The notes: generated by a model from the sequence alone, not told the origin. Shown: positions 8,947 to 18,494, numbered from the stretch's first letter. The stretch: 64,000 nt of DNA from Alcanivorax sp. S6407 (GCF_023016115.1 NZ_JALKBH010000001.1:496001-560000), one strand, 5' to 3'. Program-made: numbers and translations.

Positions 8947-9798
8947 TTAATGAATGAAGCTATTCCAAACCGGCGTGGCCTCACTGGGCAATGGCGGCAG
9001 GCGCCCCAACGCCAGCCACTTCTGCTCAGGGGAATGAAAATCCGACCCGGCTGACACCTTAAGGTCAAAATGTCGCCAGCATTCCTCCAGCAACTCCTGC
9101 TGCTGGCGTGTCAGCCCGGGCATGGCCACTTCCAGGCCATCTCCACCGCTTTCCTTGAACGCGGTAAGCAGCTGGCGCAGCTTCTTGCGCGTCAGGCCAT
9201 AGCCATGGGGGTGAGCAACAACAGCCTGGCCGCCTGCAGCGTGAATATCATCAATGGCTTCAGCCATGCTACACCAGGGCGTTGCCACAAAGGCAGACTG
9301 GCCCTGCTTGAGGAAACGGTTGAAGGCATGGCGGGAATTACGCACCCTGCCCGCCTGCTCCAGGTAACGGGCAAATAATGGCCGACCAGGTGCGGAGCTG
9401 TTTGCCAACTCGCAAGTGCGCTCATAGCTGTTGGCCAGCCCTGCGGCCTTGTCCAGCCGGCGACCAATTTCCTGCGCCCGCTTCACCCGGGCCTGCTGCT
9501 GAGACTCCACACGCTCAAAAAGCTGGCCGTTATCGATATCCAGCCCCAGCCCAAGGATGTGGTATTCACGGTTGTCATGACGCACAGACAGTTCAATCCC
9601 GTTGATCAGCCGGATACCGTGCTGTTTGGCGGCTTCATGAGCTTCCGGTAATCCAGCAAGGGTGTCGTGATCCGTCAAGGCAAGTGCGGTTACGCCATAG
9701 TCAGCCGCTCGGGCAACCAGATCTGCAGGCGACAGGGCACCGTCCGAGGCCAGACTGTGGCTATGCAGATCGAAACACACTGAATCCTGATTTGACAT
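8947..9798 (-). CDS. PHP-domain phosphoesterase, TrpH/RNase AM type
   Basis: A 283-residue PHP-fold metal-dependent phosphoesterase. The N-terminal DLHSHSLASDG and ALTDHDT motifs supply metal-binding His/Asp residues, and the C-terminal SAGSDFHSPE adds the last His. E. coli TrpH (YciV, RNase AM) trims 5' ends of rRNA and pAp. The open frame extends to 10032, but only the ATG at 9798 puts the first metal motif at the usual distance (residue 10). Neighbouring YciO on the same strand mirrors the E. coli and Pseudomonas order. Confidence 0.88.
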   Translation of the reverse strand: MSNQDSVCFDLHSHSLASDGALSPADLVARAADYGVTALALTDHDTLAGLPEAHEAAKQHGIRLINGIELSVRHDNREYHILGLGLDIDNGQLFERVESQQQARVKRAQEIGRRLDKAAGLANSYERTCELANSSAPGRPLFARYLEQAGRVRNSRHAFNRFLKQGQSAFVATPWCSMAEAIDDIHAAGGQAVVAHPHGYGLTRKKLRQLLTAFKESGGDGLEVAMPGLTRQQQELLEECWRHFDLKVSAGSDFHSPEQKWLALGRLPPLPSEATPVWNSFIH

Positions 9799-9922
9799 GG
9801 AACCGGGCACCTTTAAGAAGGTCGACAACCTATCATATTGCAGGGTGAATTGCTGCGCTGATGTGGTTAACATCATGCGCCTGCGCTGCCCTTTTCCTAA
9901 AACGAGGTGAAATTCGTCCCGC

Positions 9923-10648
9923 ATGTCCAATTCCATCGACACAGAACGCCCCAGCGCACCGCCTGCGAAGAAAGAAAGCTTGCTCGCCAATCTGCTGCTG
10001 AACATCATTATCCCCACGCTGATCCTCAGCAAACTCTCCAGTGACGACTATCTGGGTACCAAGCTGGCCATCGTCGTGGCGCTGGCCTTCCCCTTTCTGT
10101 ACGGACTCAAGGATCTGATCAGCGACAGGAAGGTCAATTTTTACTCAGCACTGGGTATCATCAGCATCATGCTCACCGGCGGTATCGGACTCCTCGAGCT
10201 GGATGCCGAGTACATGGCAGTCAAGGAGGCCACCATCCCTGGCATTCTCGGCATCGCTACCGTGGGCTCCCTGTACACCCGCTGGCCACTGGTTCGCACC
10301 TTCGTCTACAACGACAAGATCTTTGCCACCGAGAAGATTGCCGCAGGGCTCGCCTTCAAAGGGACCGAAGCTGACTTCGAGCGCACCCTGAAAGTCGCCT
10401 CCTGGATGATTGCCGGCTCTTTCTTTGTTTCCTCGGTGTTAAACTATGTGCTCGCCAAAGTCATTCTCGAGAGTCCGCCCGGCACTGTTGCATTCAATGA
10501 GGAGCTGGCAAAGATGACCGCGCTCAGCTACCCGGTCATTGTCATTCCCTCCATGATCATCTTCGCCGCCGCTCTGTTTTATCTTATCCGCCGCCTGACC
10601 AGCCTGACTGGTCTGACGTTTGAAGAAATGCTGGAACACCACAAATAG
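9923..10648 (+). CDS. VC0807-family polytopic inner-membrane protein
   Basis: A 241-residue hydrophobic protein with about six membrane segments, including LANLLLNIIIPTLILSKL and VVALAFPFLYGLKDL. It resembles the VC0807 family. The site between the PHP gene and yciI is where many proteobacteria place the septation protein YciB, so a related envelope role is possible but inferred only from position. Start ATG 9923 follows GAGGTG at a rather long spacing. No catalytic residues could be identified. Confidence 0.7.
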   Translation: MSNSIDTERPSAPPAKKESLLANLLLNIIIPTLILSKLSSDDYLGTKLAIVVALAFPFLYGLKDLISDRKVNFYSALGIISIMLTGGIGLLELDAEYMAVKEATIPGILGIATVGSLYTRWPLVRTFVYNDKIFATEKIAAGLAFKGTEADFERTLKVASWMIAGSFFVSSVLNYVLAKVILESPPGTVAFNEELAKMTALSYPVIVIPSMIIFAAALFYLIRRLTSLTGLTFEEMLEHHK

Positions 10649-10671
10649 ACAATCTCTGAAAGGATTCTGCC

Positions 10672-10971
10672 ATGCTGTACGCCATCATCAGTCAGGACGT
10701 CGCCGATTCATTGCCGCTACGCAAGCAGGCCCGTGCCGACCACCTGGCTCGCCTTGAAACCCTGCGTGACCAAGGGCGTCTGATTCTTGCGGGCCCCCAC
10801 CCGGCCATCGACAGTGATGATCCCGGTGAGGCCGGCTTTACGGGTTCTCTCGTGGTTGCCGAGTTCGATTCACTGGAGTCAGCACAGGCCTGGGCTGACG
10901 CCGATCCATACATTAAGGCTGGTGTGTACGCCAATGTGATCGTCAAACCGTTCAAGAAAGTACTGCCTTGA
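10672..10971 (+). CDS. yciI: YciI family protein
   Basis: A 99-residue ferredoxin-like-fold protein with the conserved pattern [13 protein letters not shown] and a final [22 protein letters not shown]. YciI homologues keep His and Asp residues in a putative active site, but their reaction is not known. AAGGAT lies just upstream of the ATG and it follows the VC0807-like gene by 23 bases, suggesting an operon. Confidence 0.88.
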   Translation: MLYAIISQDVADSLPLRKQARADHLARLETLRDQGRLILAGPHPAIDSDDPGEAGFTGSLVVAEFDSLESAQAWADADPYIKAGVYANVIVKPFKKVLP

Positions 10972-11091
10972 CCGCCAATTAGCGATTTTTTACAAACACA
11001 GCCCTGTCTGCCGCCTGAATTGTGATTACTGTTGCGCCGTCACTGCCCCCAGTGTTTTAGACTGCGCCGCTTGAAACAAGGAGTTCCACCC

Positions 11092-11754
11092 ATGCTCAAA
11101 CGCCTCTCTGTCCTGTTGGTCCTTGCCACCTGCTGGGGCAACACCCATGCTGCCGCCGCCTGGGTTGATGACAGCATCTATGTACCCATTCGTGCCGCGG
11201 CCAACCCGGGAGGGCGCATCGTCCACCGAGGCATCAAGAGCGGCACCCGTGTGGAATTCTTCGGTTTCGACGGCGATTGGGCAAAAATCCAGTACGGCGA
11301 CATCGAGGGCTACATTGGCAAGCAGTATCTGAGCCAGTCACCCACCGCCGCTATTCTTCTGGAGCGTGCCCGCAATGAGAGTGAAGCAGCCAAGGCCGAA
11401 GCCGCCAAGCTGCGCAACCAGCTAGCCGAGATCAAGGGGGAGCGGGATGCCCTCTCCGAACAATCCAAGGCATTGAAAGATTCGCTGACATCGCGCAGTG
11501 ATGAGCTCGAGCAACTGCAGGAAGTTGCTTCCGATCCGATTCGTCTTGATCAGGCCAACCGACGCCTCAATGAAGAGCTGAGTCTGCTGCGCTCCGAACT
11601 GGATCAGGTCAAAGCCGAAAACGTCATGCTGAGCAGCAGCAACCGTTACCGCGAGTGGCTCACCGGCCTGGCGATCCTGGCTGCAGGCCTGGTGATCGGC
11701 CTGATCATGCGCTCCCGCTCCGGCCGCCGCCGCACCGGTGGCTGGGCAAATTAG
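11092..11754 (+). CDS. SH3-domain periplasmic protein, YgiM/TIGR04211 type
   Basis: The domains are: signal peptide (residues 1-22, ending HAAAA), a bacterial SH3 domain (about 26-85, with YVPIRAAANPGGRIVHRGI), a coiled coil of about 90 residues rich in E/A/K/L, and a C-terminal membrane anchor (LAILAAGLVIGLIM) with a basic tail. This is the YgiM architecture, an anchored periplasmic protein thought to bind cell wall or partners. AAGGAG precedes the ATG at 11092 by eight bases; the longer frame from 11032 is not supported. Confidence 0.85.
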   Translation: MLKRLSVLLVLATCWGNTHAAAAWVDDSIYVPIRAAANPGGRIVHRGIKSGTRVEFFGFDGDWAKIQYGDIEGYIGKQYLSQSPTAAILLERARNESEAAKAEAAKLRNQLAEIKGERDALSEQSKALKDSLTSRSDELEQLQEVASDPIRLDQANRRLNEELSLLRSELDQVKAENVMLSSSNRYREWLTGLAILAAGLVIGLIMRSRSGRRRTGGWAN

Positions 11755-11787
11755 GGAGCCTCTGAACAACTCCTTGCATGCTCAGTC

Positions 11788-11900
11788 TTTCAGGCTGGCT
11801 CGCCCCCTCTAGGGCCAAATAGGTTAAGGGGGGCGCACTTTTGATGGCATGCTGGTTGCCTGTCGAGAAAGTGCAACAACGAGTGCGAGCCAGCCTGGAA
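11788..11900. other. Nested inverted repeat / possible structured RNA
   Basis: The outer arms TTTCAGGCTGGCTCGC (11788-11803) and GCGAGCCAGCCTGGAA (11885-11900) match at 15 of 16 positions. A second stem GCACTTT (11835-11841) / AAAGTGC (11868-11874) lies inside. It fills the 193-base gap between two converging genes. It has no T-tract, so a plain terminator is unlikely. Confidence 0.5.
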
Positions 11901-11947
11901 GACCCGGGAGCACTCTAACGAGCATAAAGGCGTGGCCTGGAGACGCC

Positions 11948-12970
11948 CTAGTCGTATAGCAAGCCAGCCTGCAATTCCAGACGCAGCACGATTCCGGACA
12001 CGCCCTTGTAATTCTCTTCTCTGGGCCAGAACACATAAGGCTCGACTTCATAAAAGAACCAGGGTCGCCAGATATTTCGACGGAAACGGACGCTTGTGCG
12101 CACCGTCTGAATCGTCGATACCGGTCGCGTGAAACCGTCAAAACCTACCGAAGCCCCGATACCACTCTGCCTGCCCAGACGAAAATAGACACTGGCGGAC
12201 TGATTGAAATACCAATCTCGCTTCAGCTCATTGAATTCCTCGCTCTTTTCCCATTCGCTGGCAAAACGAATGGTGGACCTGTCAGTGAATGGGCGGTCGA
12301 TTTCGAAAAGGCTGTTGGCTCCAAACCCGTCCGGGTCTTCCCAATAGACTTTCTCGGTAAAGCGGAAGGTGGCGAGTGTGTTACCGATGGGTTTGACGTA
12401 ACGGTAGCGGGCCCTCACGAATGTGGTCAGTTCGGAACGGACCCCGGCATCCAGATCCACATCCATGCGCTCAGGCATGTTGACCATCCAGCGTAAAGCA
12501 GCACGGTAGCCTGTATTGTTCTCGCCCACCTCTTCTGGCCGGCTGTCCAGATCGTTACGCAGCTCGTCACTGGTGTCATCGTCATTGCGGAACATCAGGC
12601 TCAACCGTTCCTGGGCGTTTGGCAGTTCCACCCGGGCACGCACCTTGAGCTCCCGGTTGTCGCCATCATGTTCCTGAAACCGCGAAGCACCGATAACCCG
12701 CACCTGGGTTCCGGGCTGATCTGAATAGACGTCGTTGGGGCCGACAAAAAAACCATCCACCCAGCGGCTGGGGCCACACACCGTTTTCGACATCCAGTTG
12801 TGGGTCTTGTCCAGCCAACTGCTGTAACCGTCAGATGTGCACGGATGCGGCGCCTGTTCAACGGATGCCGGCGGCATCGGATCGGTGCTTTGTTCTGCTT
12901 CTGCATGCACCCCGGAAACCAGCAAAAGAACCGCAAACAGCCAGAATAACTGACTAAAAATCCTCTCCAT
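11948..12970 (-). CDS. Putative outer-membrane beta-barrel protein, function unknown
   Basis: About 340 residues with a signal peptide (LFAVLLLVSGVHAEAE). After a Cys-containing linker the chain is rich in alternating polar/aromatic stretches such as WEKSEEFNELKRDWYFNQSASVYFRLG, as expected for beta strands, and it ends in a short hydrophobic segment with an aromatic next to last (LELQAGLLYD). I infer an outer-membrane barrel; no family name can be given. Start may be the GTG at 12976 or the ATG at 12970; neither has a strong ribosome-binding site. Confidence 0.55.
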   Translation of the reverse strand: MERIFSQLFWLFAVLLLVSGVHAEAEQSTDPMPPASVEQAPHPCTSDGYSSWLDKTHNWMSKTVCGPSRWVDGFFVGPNDVYSDQPGTQVRVIGASRFQEHDGDNRELKVRARVELPNAQERLSLMFRNDDDTSDELRNDLDSRPEEVGENNTGYRAALRWMVNMPERMDVDLDAGVRSELTTFVRARYRYVKPIGNTLATFRFTEKVYWEDPDGFGANSLFEIDRPFTDRSTIRFASEWEKSEEFNELKRDWYFNQSASVYFRLGRQSGIGASVGFDGFTRPVSTIQTVRTSVRFRRNIWRPWFFYEVEPYVFWPREENYKGVSGIVLRLELQAGLLYD

Positions 12971-13088
12971 ATTCACAGAATAGCTGCACGTTAAAGCGTT
13001 CTACCAACAGTTTTTGACCGAAACCGAATGGGACTTATGAACGGTCATTGGGTAGCATCCGTGAAGGGAATTCGACAAAGACGCAATT

Positions 13089-13982
13089 ATGAATATCTGG
13101 CATAAAATTCGTGGCATAGCCGCTCTTTTTGGCATCGTGATCAACACCCTGATTCTCTGCCCCATCCTTTACCTGTTTGTACTTCTGCGACTGATACTAC
13201 GGTTTGATAAGGCTCAGGTCGCCCTGTCCAAAGTGCTGGTCGCCATCGCCGAGACCTGGATCGCCATCAACAACCTCATTGTTGCCCTGACCAGCCAGAT
13301 AAAATGGACGGTTTCCGGCATGGAGAACCTGGATCGTGACCAATGGTACCTGGTGACCTGCAACCATCAGAGCTGGGCCGACATCCTCGTGTTGCAACGC
13401 ATCTCCAACCGCCGCGTGCCGTTCCTCAAGTTTTTCCTCAAACAGGAGCTGATCAAGGTGCCGATTCTGGGGCTGGCATGGTGGGGCCTCGATTTCCCGT
13501 TCATGAAACGCTACACCCGGGAAGAAATTGCCAACAATCCCGAGCTCAAGGGCAGGGATCTGGAGACCACCCGCAAGGCCTGTGAGAAGTTTGCCTACTT
13601 CCCCACCTCGGTGATGAATTTCTTCGAAGGGACCCGCTTTACCCAGGCCAAACATGACCAGCAACAGTCGCCCTACCGCTACCTGCTCAAACCCAAAGCC
13701 GGCGGTGCAGCCTTTACCCTGGGCGCCATGTCGGGCCATTTGCGAAATCTCCTCGATGTGACCATTATTTACCCCCCGGAGGCGCCCCGCTCACTGCTTG
13801 CCTATCTCGGTGGAGCCATGCGCAATGTGGAAGTGGTTGTGACACAGCGCGTGGTTCCCGCCTGGGCTTCAGAGGGAAACTACGAAGCTGATCCGGCTTT
13901 CCGGGAACGTTTTCAGCAATGGATTGGTGAACTCTGGGAAGAAAAGGACGCCTTGATCGCATCACGACTGGAGCAGCGGTAA
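13089..13982 (+). CDS. PlsC-family acyltransferase, YihG-like
   Basis: A 297-residue membrane-associated 1-acyl-glycerol-3-phosphate acyltransferase-type protein. An N-terminal membrane segment is followed by motif I NHQSWADIL (HX4D) and motif III FFEGTRFTQ, the substrate-binding block. The overall pattern resembles E. coli YihG/YihP-type enzymes that place acyl chains at sn-2 of phosphatidic acid. ATG at 13089. The DUF349 gene follows on the same strand after about 55 bases. Confidence 0.88.
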   Translation: MNIWHKIRGIAALFGIVINTLILCPILYLFVLLRLILRFDKAQVALSKVLVAIAETWIAINNLIVALTSQIKWTVSGMENLDRDQWYLVTCNHQSWADILVLQRISNRRVPFLKFFLKQELIKVPILGLAWWGLDFPFMKRYTREEIANNPELKGRDLETTRKACEKFAYFPTSVMNFFEGTRFTQAKHDQQQSPYRYLLKPKAGGAAFTLGAMSGHLRNLLDVTIIYPPEAPRSLLAYLGGAMRNVEVVVTQRVVPAWASEGNYEADPAFRERFQQWIGELWEEKDALIASRLEQR

Positions 13983-14039
13983 CTCCCGCCAGCTTCACTC
14001 CCTGACAGGATGCCCGGCAAAGACCGGGCCTATAACTTT

Positions 14040-16604
14040 ATGTTTGGTCGATTTTTCAAACCGCGCTGGCAACATACCAACCCCGATATCCGCCTGAAAG
14101 CCATCGAGACCCTTTCCGGAAACGATGACGCTGATGTGCTCGCCCAACTCGCCCGTGGCGATGCCAGTGCCCTGGTGCGGGCCGCTGCCACCGCAAGAGC
14201 GACGGATTTCAACTTGCTGGACGAGGTATTCAACCACGATGCGGCTCCTTCGGTGCGTGAAGCAGCGTCCATGCGAATCATGGCATTACTGGCCGGCACG
14301 ACCAGTGATGCACCTCCTCACGATACCCGTTTGCGCCTGGTGAGGTTGACTGACAACCCGGAAGTCCTTGCCCATATTGCTGCACAAAGCCCGGATGAGG
14401 CCTGCCAGCTGGCAGCCATCGAACGGCTTGACCGTGCCCCGCTACTAGTCAACCTGGCACTGGAAGCCGCCAGTGAGCCGGTCAGAGTGGCCGCAGCCCA
14501 ACGGATAACCTCACTACCTGAGCTGAAGCGTCTTGCCCGGGAAGGACGCGACAAACGCGTGGTGCGCATTGCCCGTGATGCTGCCAGAGCATTGCAGGAG
14601 CAACAGCAACAACAGGAAGCCCAGTCGGCCCGTATCATCCAGTTAGCCGACCGTTTTGAGCAGCATGCACGTCGCCGTGTGGATGCCCTCTATGGTCCAA
14701 GACTGGAACAACTGGAACAGCAGTGGAACGAGTCTTCTTCCATTGCCAGCCCCGAGTTGGCCACAAGGGTCAACCAGGCACTTCACCGCTGTCGCAGCCA
14801 ATTATCGGAATTGCAGGAAGAACACCGCCGAAAGGCCCTGGAAGAAACCGCCAGACTCGAACGCAATGCCGCCTGCCGATCGCTTTACCAGCTTCTCGGG
14901 GAAGCCAGCGGTGAGACCTGGGAAAGCCAACTTGGAGAGATGCGCTCTGCACTCGCTACCCAGCAGAGACGCTGGCAAGGTGCCAGCCAGCAAAGTGAAC
15001 CCGGCAGTGAGGAACGGGATGCCTTCACACATCTGACGGCAGCGTTTGAAGCCATGCTGGCCCTCGCCACCCAGGCGAATGAACACCGGGACGACCCTGA
15101 GAAGTTGGTCGAACTGGCAAACCAGTGGCCAAACGAATACGCCCGCCCGCCAATCCTGGACACCATTACGCAGCCTCAATCCCGGCTGGATGAGACACCA
15201 TCGAAACCGGTGAAGGCTGACCCGCATCGCGGCCTGGTTATTGCTCTCAAACGAGAGCTGAGCAAGGGCAACCTGCGTCACGCGAACCGGCTTTGGCACA
15301 AGGCCGAAGCAGTGCTTGCCGACGGGGACGCTCCTTCCCTGGCTCGGGAATTGGAGAAACTCAGCGAGCGCCGGGCAGAACTGCAGGACTGGCATCGGTT
15401 TGCCGCAGAACCGAAAAAGGTCGAGTTGTGCGAACAGATGGAAGCTCTTGCAGGAAGCACCATGGACGCCCCTCAGCTGGCCAGTGCCATTCAGGCCCTG
15501 CATGAAGAATGGCGAAGCCTGATGAGTTCGGATCAGGATGAGGATCAGGCCCTTTGGGATCGTTTCAAAGGCGCGACAGACGTGGCCTATGAACCCTGCA
15601 AGGCGCATTTCGCAGAGCAGGATGCCCAGCGCAAGGCCAATCTGGTGAAGCGCAAGGAGCTTTGCCAGCAACTGGAAGCATTCATGGAAGCCCAGGACTG
15701 GAGCAAGGCCGACTGGGAAGGGGTATGGCAGATACGCCAGCAAGCTCCGCGGGACTGGAAACGTTACCACCCGGTTCGCTTTACCGATGCCCGCGATACC
15801 CAGAAGCGTTTTTCCGCTGCCCTGTCAGCTCTCGACGAGAAGCTGGATGAACATAGCAAAGAAGCGGAATCCCAGCGCACCCGGCTTATTGAACAGGCTG
15901 AGCAGATTTCGGTTGAAGGAGAGGATCTGCGTAACGCCATTGGCCTGGCTCAGGAGATCCAGAAGCAATGGCGTAATACCTCCTGGCTCCCTCCTTCACG
16001 GCACCGTCCGTTACAGAAACGTTTCCGCAAGGCCATGGACCGGGTTTTCAAGGCCCGGGACCAGCAAAAAGACCAGCAAAAACAGGAAATGGCACAGCGT
16101 CAGGAGCAGCTGTCTTCCCACCTTGCTGCTCTGGAGACCGCTCTCGGTGCCGAATTCTCTGACGCCAACGCCGCCACCCTCAAGGCAGAACTGAATGCCC
16201 TTGATGACGTCAGTGGCGGACGATTGCCTGCCCCCATGAACAAGAAGCTTCAGCAATTGCGTCGCCGAGCCCAGGAGCGACTCAGCCGGCTTGGTGATTG
16301 GCAGGACTGGCACCATTTGCAGGAACAGGTACAGGCCTTACCGGGTGAAGAAGCCCCCAGCGACGCCGCTCTGGTTCTCGCGGTGGCCTTTGAGGCGCTG
16401 GCCAGCGTCCCCTCACCGGAACCTGAGCGACAGCGTCGCCTCGCCTGGCAACTGGAAGCCCTGCCCTCTGCCATGAAGAAGCAGGGCTTCGCGGTAATGG
16501 ATGAGATGCAGAGGCTACTCAAGACGCACGAAGGTGGCATCAGCGAAGCAGAGCGCAAACGACTGCTTGATGCCCTGGCGGTGCTGGAACCGGGTAATGC
16601 GTAA
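14040..16604 (+). CDS. Large DUF349-repeat protein with HEAT-like N-terminus
   Basis: About 854 residues. Residues 1-190 are HEAT-like helical repeats (IRLKAIETLSGN, VREAASMRIM). The rest is long helical, charged and coiled-coil-like, with several DUF349 repeats recognisable by W....W patterns (IQKQWRNTSWLPPSRHRPLQ, ALHEEWRSL). Function is unknown in most species. The frame opens at ATG 14010, but MFGRFFKPRWQH from ATG 14040 matches the relatives. A small hairpin (GCCCGG / CCGGGC, 14012-14029) lies just before it. DUF4442 follows with overlap. Confidence 0.82.
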   Translation: MFGRFFKPRWQHTNPDIRLKAIETLSGNDDADVLAQLARGDASALVRAAATARATDFNLLDEVFNHDAAPSVREAASMRIMALLAGTTSDAPPHDTRLRLVRLTDNPEVLAHIAAQSPDEACQLAAIERLDRAPLLVNLALEAASEPVRVAAAQRITSLPELKRLAREGRDKRVVRIARDAARALQEQQQQQEAQSARIIQLADRFEQHARRRVDALYGPRLEQLEQQWNESSSIASPELATRVNQALHRCRSQLSELQEEHRRKALEETARLERNAACRSLYQLLGEASGETWESQLGEMRSALATQQRRWQGASQQSEPGSEERDAFTHLTAAFEAMLALATQANEHRDDPEKLVELANQWPNEYARPPILDTITQPQSRLDETPSKPVKADPHRGLVIALKRELSKGNLRHANRLWHKAEAVLADGDAPSLARELEKLSERRAELQDWHRFAAEPKKVELCEQMEALAGSTMDAPQLASAIQALHEEWRSLMSSDQDEDQALWDRFKGATDVAYEPCKAHFAEQDAQRKANLVKRKELCQQLEAFMEAQDWSKADWEGVWQIRQQAPRDWKRYHPVRFTDARDTQKRFSAALSALDEKLDEHSKEAESQRTRLIEQAEQISVEGEDLRNAIGLAQEIQKQWRNTSWLPPSRHRPLQKRFRKAMDRVFKARDQQKDQQKQEMAQRQEQLSSHLAALETALGAEFSDANAATLKAELNALDDVSGGRLPAPMNKKLQQLRRRAQERLSRLGDWQDWHHLQEQVQALPGEEAPSDAALVLAVAFEALASVPSPEPERQRRLAWQLEALPSAMKKQGFAVMDEMQRLLKTHEGGISEAERKRLLDALAVLEPGNA

Positions 16605-17076
16605 ATTGCTGGGCCGGTTTGCCCGCAGCCCTGCGGGATTACGCTGGTTTCTCAATCTCTATGGCCCCTATTTGGGGGCCGGTGTCCGGGTGGATTATCT
16701 GGCTGCGGACTTCCGTGAACTGAAAGTCTCCATGGGGCTGCGCTGGTATAACCGTAATTATGTCGGCACCCATTTCGGCGGCAGCCTGTATTCCATGATC
16801 GACCCGTTCTACATGCTGATGGTCATGAACGTGATGGGGCCGGACTATGTGGTGTGGGACAAGGCAGCAAGCATCGATTTCATCCGCCCGGGCAAGGGCC
16901 GTGTGTTTGCCCACTTCACATTGACTGACAAGCAGATCGAGTCCATCCACCAGCACACCGCTGGTGGCGAAAAATATCTGCCGGAGTGGCAAGTCGATAT
17001 CGTGGATGAACAGGGAGAATGCGTGGCCCGGGTCGCAAAGACCCTCTATATCCGCCGCAAACCTATCCACTCCTGA
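16597..17076 (+). CDS. DUF4442 hot-dog-fold protein
   Basis: A 159-residue protein of the DUF4442 family, related to the thioesterase hot-dog superfamily. Recognisable stretches are YVGTHFGGSLYSMIDPFYMLM and VWDKAASIDFIRPGKG. No proven reaction is known to me. The ATG at 16597 overlaps the DUF349 stop as ATGCGTAA, so translation is coupled; the longer frame from 16501 would sit wholly inside the upstream gene. Confidence 0.83.
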   Translation: MRKLLGRFARSPAGLRWFLNLYGPYLGAGVRVDYLAADFRELKVSMGLRWYNRNYVGTHFGGSLYSMIDPFYMLMVMNVMGPDYVVWDKAASIDFIRPGKGRVFAHFTLTDKQIESIHQHTAGGEKYLPEWQVDIVDEQGECVARVAKTLYIRRKPIHS

Positions 17077-17147
17077 CCAAATTCAGGGGTTCCCTCCCTG
17101 CCAACAGTGGCAACATTGTGCCAGGCTGCCGCCAGAAACATGATTTA

Positions 17148-17176
17148 ACTCGGTGAACTCAGTGATCTCTGTGGTA
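17148..17176. repeat. Copy of the CACAGAGATCAC repeat
   Basis: The sequence GTGATCTCTGTGG at 17162-17174, with GTGAACTC just before it, is the reverse complement of 1502-1531 with about three mismatches over 30 bases. It is a solitary half here, in the short gap between DUF4442 and DUF924. Confidence 0.6.
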
Positions 17177-17203
17177 AGCCGCCTTTGTGTGTCTAATGGC
17201 TAT

Positions 17204-17818
17204 CTACTGACCGAAACGCCCGGTTTCTTCCAGAAACTGCAGTTCTTCACGGGTACTTTCCCGGCCAAGTACCTTGTTACGATGCGGGAAACGCTGAAAG
17301 CGACGAATGATTTCGGCGTGGTGCCTGGCAGACGCCAGATGCAATTTCACATGGTTCGCGGCAAAGTCCGGCGCCTCCCTTTCCACCTCAACCAGTGTGC
17401 GAATGCACAGGTCCTGAAGGTCAGGGTCTTCGGAGTGCATCAATGGCATGACGAAAAACACCTGGCCACATACGGGAAGCTGGGTATTCATACGCCGTGA
17501 CAGGCCTTCTACTGCCAGAGTCGCTGCCCGGTGATCACCGGCGAAGGCATTAACCGTACCGCGATGAATGTGGCGGGTGAATTGATCCAGTAACAGAATC
17601 AACGCCAGCCGAGACTCCGGATGCCGCTCCCACTCCACCAGTTCCTGCTGCAGGGCTGCACTGACGGCATCTCCGAAGCGGTGTTCAATCTCGGCATCAT
17701 CCCCCTGGGTTGCACGAAACCACTTGCGCGTGGCCGGATCACTGGGCCAACCCCGGGTAAGACCATCCTCGAACCAGTAATCGAGAATGCTTTCCCAGGG
17801 AGACATCAGATCAAACAT
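17204..17818 (-). CDS. DUF924 family protein
   Basis: About 204 residues of the DUF924 (TPR-like) family, with the diagnostic beginning ILDYWFEDG and the motifs LILLLDQFTRHIHRGT, FFVMPLMHSED and FPHRNKVLGRES. Biochemical role unknown. The frame opens far upstream, but AAGGAGG lies nine bases before the ATG at 17818 (MFDLMSPWE), which fits better than the ATG at 17824. It overlaps the 3' end of tesA by eight bases. Confidence 0.85.
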   Translation of the reverse strand: MFDLMSPWESILDYWFEDGLTRGWPSDPATRKWFRATQGDDAEIEHRFGDAVSAALQQELVEWERHPESRLALILLLDQFTRHIHRGTVNAFAGDHRAATLAVEGLSRRMNTQLPVCGQVFFVMPLMHSEDPDLQDLCIRTLVEVEREAPDFAANHVKLHLASARHHAEIIRRFQRFPHRNKVLGRESTREELQFLEETGRFGQ

Positions 17819-18494
17819 GTTCATCACCCTCCTTGGCGTCGCCATTCCCCGCATAACAGTCCGGAAGAATGGGGCCCAGTACCGTCTCTGCATTGCGCAA
17901 CAACAAGGTCTGGGCTTCTATTGTCGGGTGGATTCCATCTTCCTGAAATCCCCCATTTTCAAGAATGCCTTCCAGAAAAAAAGGCATAAAGGGAACTGCC
18001 TGCTGGCTGGCTACCTGCTTGAACTGTTGCTCGAACAACTGTGTATATTGCGGCCCATAATTGGGGGGAATACGCATCCCCAGCAAGACCGGCGTGGCAC
18101 CATTGTCTCGAGCCAGGGTGATCATGGCTTCGAGATTGCGTCGCATGGCGATCGGTGACAGACCACGCAAACCATCGTTACCCCCCAGTTCGATCACCAC
18201 AATATCCGGCTTGTGCGTGTCCAGCAACGTTGGCAGGCGGGCCTTCCCTCCTGCCGTGGTTTCGCCGCTCACTGACGCATTGATCACCCGGCTGTTGCTG
18301 CAATAGGGCATAAGCTTCTGTTCGAACCTGTGCACCCAACCCTCGGATTTTTCCATCCCGTAGGCGGCACTGATACTATCGCCAAGAATCAGCACAGACT
18401 GTGCCCGAACAGAACCTGTGGCCAGGATTGCGGTCACAAACACGAATACAGCCATCACGCGATGACGCGGCAACATGAGATTCCAGACAGACAT
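17811..18494 (-). CDS. tesA: Arylesterase / acyl-CoA thioesterase I, TesA type
   Basis: A secreted SGNH hydrolase with a signal peptide (VMAVFVFVTAILATGSVRA). Block I is LILGDSISAAYGM with the nucleophile Ser, block III is GGNDGLRGL, and the catalytic pair is DGIHPTIEAQ. TesA (also called protease I or lysophospholipase L1) cleaves acyl thioesters and esters in the periplasm. ATG at 18494 with GGAGAAG eight bases upstream. Its start codon overlaps head to head with that of the divergent ABC gene, the order known from E. coli tesA-ybbA-ybbP. Confidence 0.92.
   Translation of the reverse strand: MSVWNLMLPRHRVMAVFVFVTAILATGSVRAQSVLILGDSISAAYGMEKSEGWVHRFEQKLMPYCSNSRVINASVSGETTAGGKARLPTLLDTHKPDIVVIELGGNDGLRGLSPIAMRRNLEAMITLARDNGATPVLLGMRIPPNYGPQYTQLFEQQFKQVASQQAVPFMPFFLEGILENGGFQEDGIHPTIEAQTLLLRNAETVLGPILPDCYAGNGDAKEGDEHV

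Noticed and set aside
14012-14029. GCCCGG / CCGGGC hairpin as a terminator after the YihG-like gene
   Set aside because: No T-run follows and the next gene starts only 11 bases later; more likely a leader hairpin or chance.
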